DNA from: Caulobacteraceae bacterium
GTDB taxonomy: Bacteria > Pseudomonadota > Alphaproteobacteria > Caulobacterales > Caulobacteraceae
Direction: 5' to 3'
Length of the DNA stretch: 7,510 bases
Assembly: GCA_025351125.1 (NCBI GenBank)
Contig: JANXWN010000251.1
Coordinates: 1-7,510, forward strand
Position 1 is the first letter of the stretch; each line of letters begins with the position of its first letter. The notes beneath the pieces are model-generated. The model did not search any database and was not told the origin of the DNA. It saw only the letters and a list, made by a program, of their open reading frames with translations. A program made the translations under genes and the position numbers. Positions 6,186-7,510 of this stretch are shown here, piece by piece.

Positions 6186-7079
6186 CTAGCCCAACGCCCA
6201 GCCTTCTTCGCGTTCGACGCCGGCGACGACGTCGCCGGCGATGCCTTTAGGCGCGCTAAACAAACCGGCCAAAGCGCCGGTCTCATCCAGCTTGGCGAAG
6301 TGTTCGACCAAGGCGCGCATGTGCGCCGCGTCCTTGGATTCGCCGGGCAGCGGCGAGACGACGGCGGCGGCGGCGTTGATTTCTGCGGCGACGACGTCGA
6401 CGCCCGCGAGCGCGTTTTCCGTCAGAGCCGTCCAACCGGTTTCGAACGGCCAAATTCGCATCGCCTCCCCGCGCGCCTCTTTAAGGCGGCGCACGAGCGG
6501 GATACCCAGAATCGCTTGGCCACCGACCGCGCCGTTGTAATACAGCTTCCACACCGGGTTGGGGCTCTTTTGCGCCGCTTCCAGATGCCGCAATTCCGGC
6601 ACGTCGCCGGGGCCGTGGTCGCGCCCGCGCTTCGGCTGCAGGGTGGTCAGGGTGTCGCGCGGCGGACAGCCCCAGAAGGGAAACGGCCCGCCGGTCAGCC
6701 GCCGGTTGATTTCCGAGCCGACGCCGAAGCGGTTGTTGGTGTTGTCGGCTTTATCCTTGACCATCTTGGCCAGCTGATCCCACAGCGCCCGCCACGGCGC
6801 CTCGCCGGGCAGTTTTAGACCCGCCGCCAGACCACGCGGCAGGCCCAGCGGAAAGTCGAAACCGATCAAGGTCCGCTCGCGGCGCTTGGCGCGATCGTCC
6901 AGAACAGAGGCGATCAGGGCTTCGGCTTGGGCGCGGGTGGCAGGATTGTGCGCCTCGAACGCCAGGCGAAAGCGCACGTCGCGCTTGAGCACACCGATCC
7001 ACACCGAGTCCGCGCCGGTCGTCGGCTTGGTCGCGGTGTTCCAGTGAACCATCAGATAGGCGTTGAATAAACGGGCCAC
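6186..7079 (-). CDS. Uncharacterised protein, DUF429-like (possible RNase H-type fold)
   Basis: 297-aa protein of unknown function. The opening FNAYLMVHWNTATKPTTGAD (5-24) and DSVWIGVL resemble a first beta hairpin. GFDFPLGLPRG follows at 73-83, NTNNRF at 113-118, PFWGCPP at 134-140, LYYNGAVGGQAILGIP at 179-194, WPFETG at 210-215, AEIN at 232-235 and a C-terminal EREEGWALG. The layout (strand, DFPLG, GGQ..GIP, E near the C-terminus) recalls DUF429 and related alphaproteobacterial proteins, some of which I recall being misannotated as cobalamin or molybdopterin biosynthesis proteins. This is from memory, not a search. In the homologues I recall, the first strand reads VDWSA and the AEI motif continues YPS; here they are VHWNTA and AEINAAA. 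GTG 7079 is chosen for its AAGGA site; an ATG at 7136 would add 19 unlikely residues. There is no signal peptide or membrane segment. Confidence 0.75.
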   Translation of the reverse strand: MARLFNAYLMVHWNTATKPTTGADSVWIGVLKRDVRFRLAFEAHNPATRAQAEALIASVLDDRAKRRERTLIGFDFPLGLPRGLAAGLKLPGEAPWRALWDQLAKMVKDKADNTNNRFGVGSEINRRLTGGPFPFWGCPPRDTLTTLQPKRGRDHGPGDVPELRHLEAAQKSPNPVWKLYYNGAVGGQAILGIPLVRRLKEARGEAMRIWPFETGWTALTENALAGVDVVAAEINAAAAVVSPLPGESKDAAHMRALVEHFAKLDETGALAGLFSAPKGIAGDVVAGVEREEGWALG

Positions 7080-7085
7080 GAAAAA

Positions 7086-7090
7086 TCCTT
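7086..7090 (-). promoter_or_regulatory. Shine-Dalgarno AAGGA deciding the GTG start
   Basis: On the minus strand AAGGA is followed by TTTTTC (6 nt) and then GTG at 7079-7077, just before the conserved-looking FNAYLMVHW segment. No comparable site precedes the in-frame ATG at 7136. Confidence 0.65.
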
Positions 7091-7155
7091 GGGGCGCCGT
7101 GCAAGACCGACGGCCGGTAACGAAGGCGGCCTCCAAGAGACCACCGGCGCAGTGA

Positions 7156-7161
7156 TGTCAA
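7156..7161 (-). promoter_or_regulatory. Perfect -35-like TTGACA upstream of the uncharacterised gene
   Basis: The minus strand reads TTGACA about 77 nt before the GTG start. No good -10 is found at 16-18 nt (CTCTTG, TCTTGG, CTTGGA), so the promoter call is weak. It abuts the 7161-7177 hairpin. Confidence 0.25.
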
Positions 7162-7177
7162 CGCCGTGTGACGGCGT
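7161..7177. repeat. Perfect 7-bp inverted repeat (hairpin)
   Basis: ACGCCGT, loop GTG, ACGGCGT. It lies between the palindromic element and the candidate TTGACA box, sharing one base with the latter. There is no adjacent T-tract on either strand, so it is not a canonical terminator. It could be an RNA hairpin at the 3' end of the oxidoreductase transcript or a protein site. Confidence 0.5.
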
Positions 7178-7183
7178 CCGCGC

Positions 7184-7334
7184 CCTTCCTCCCTCCCCTT
7201 AATGGGGAAGGTCGAGACGACGCGAAGCGACGTCCGGGATGGGGAAATCCCGGTCAGCACCGGCATGCTGAACGCATCACAGCGACCCGCCCGCCCCGCC
7301 GCGCGGCCTACCCTCCCGAAAAAGGGGAGGAAGG
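7184..7334. repeat. Palindromic intergenic element with terminal inverted repeats
   Basis: 151-bp non-coding stretch between two minus-strand genes, bounded by exact 10-bp inverted repeats, CCTTCCTCCC (7184-7193) and GGGAGGAAGG (7325-7334). Inside are five possible hairpins. 7191-7211 has TCCCC/GGGGA around TTAAT. 7216-7234 has GACG.CGC/GCG.CGTC around GAA, with one A-A mismatch. 7234-7253 has a perfect CCGGGAT/ATCCCGG stem around GGGGAA. 7254-7271 has TCAGCA/TGCTGA. 7312-7330 has CCTCCC/GGGAGG around GAAAAAG. I recall similar CCCTCCCCTT...GGGG elements scattered between genes in many alphaproteobacteria. It may be a REP/MITE-like sequence or act as mRNA 3' structure. Confidence 0.6.
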
Positions 7335-7342
7335 AAAAGCAC

Positions 7343-7510
7343 CTAGCTGAGTTTGACGAGCATCTTGCCGAGGTTTTCGCCTTTGAACAGTTTCATAAAG
7401 GCGGCGGGGGCGTTTTCGATGCCGTGTTCCACCGTTTCGCGCGCCTGGACCTTGCCCGACGCGATCCAGCCGGCCATGTCCTGCACGAAACCGCCCATCA
7501 TGTCGAAATG
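7343..7510 (-). CDS. NADP-dependent oxidoreductase, MDR family (C-terminal fragment)
   Basis: Only the last 55 residues are inside the window; the frame is open to the edge and stops with TAG at 7345-7343. It reads HFDMMGGFVQDMAGWIASGK, then VQARETVEHGIENAPAAFMK, then LFKGENLGKMLVKLS. The pattern (AGWIASGK, ETVEHGIENAPAAF, LFKGENLGKMLVK) is the usual C-terminus of zinc-independent medium-chain reductases of the CurA/YncB/leukotriene B4 dehydrogenase type, which reduce enone double bonds with NADPH. Its catalytic and nucleotide-binding domains lie outside, so the substrate cannot be inferred. It points the same way as the 6186-7079 gene but is separated from it by 263 nt containing the palindromic element. 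Confidence 0.85.
   Translation of the reverse strand, partial: HFDMMGGFVQDMAGWIASGKVQARETVEHGIENAPAAFMKLFKGENLGKMLVKLS

Noticed and set aside
6300..6818. Plus-strand open frames opposite the 6186-7079 gene
   Set aside because: The minus-strand frame has a good ribosome site and family-like motifs; the plus frames are Arg/Gly-rich without motifs.
7080..7136. ATG start at 7136 adding 19 residues to the uncharacterised protein
   Set aside because: There is no ribosome site before it, whereas GTG 7079 has AAGGA at 6-nt spacing right before the conserved-looking region.
1..7510. CRISPR array, tRNA/rRNA, transposase, phage or defence genes
   Set aside because: I looked for regularly spaced direct repeats, tRNA-like cloverleaf sequence and mobile-element protein motifs and saw none. 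The genes present are mostly core metabolism.

Overview
This window looks like chromosomal DNA from a GC-rich alphaproteobacterium. I judge GC at roughly 60-65% by eye; it was not computed. The GlmU, RpiA, glutathione reductase and plant-type (class II) DAHP synthase sequences have an alphaproteobacterial flavour, possibly Rhodospirillales-like. GTG/TTG starts with GGAG/AAGG Shine-Dalgarno sites and CCTCCCC...GGGG palindromic intergenic repeats fit the same picture. The taxonomic call is inference.

Layout. Positions 1-490 (minus) hold the N-terminal part of a HAD phosphatase, phosphoglycolate phosphatase (gph), cut by the window edge. It diverges from a compact plus-strand cluster: glmU (595-1959), rpiA (1956-2642, sharing 4 nt with glmU) and gor (2656-4032, 13 nt after rpiA). 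Convergent to gor is a small J-domain protein gene (4057-4548, minus). It is divergent from a class II DAHP synthase gene (4742-6124, plus), with 193 nt between them carrying a good extended -10 promoter on the minus strand and a plausible plus-strand promoter. Convergent to the DAHP synthase is an uncharacterised gene (6186-7079, minus; GTG start) of DUF429-like appearance. A 263-nt gap follows with several hairpins and a roughly 151-bp palindromic element. The window ends in the C-terminus of an MDR-family NADP-dependent oxidoreductase (7343-7510, minus).

How the genes fit together. Most are core metabolism. GlmU makes UDP-GlcNAc for peptidoglycan and LPS. RpiA interconverts pentose phosphates. 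Glutathione reductase uses NADPH, much of which can come from the pentose phosphate pathway. DAHP synthase condenses PEP with erythrose 4-phosphate, another pentose-phosphate intermediate. Gph clears phosphoglycolate. I see no CRISPR array, tRNA, rRNA, transposase, phage gene or defence system.

The less ordinary parts are the uncharacterised 297-aa protein with unusual residues at two expected motifs, the J-domain protein with an unassigned C-terminal domain, an AAGGAGG site placed 7 nt before an in-frame ATC upstream of glmU, two tiny leader ORFs ending on the start codons of the divergent J-domain and DAHP synthase genes, and the palindromic intergenic element. None of these amounts to clear evidence of a new system.
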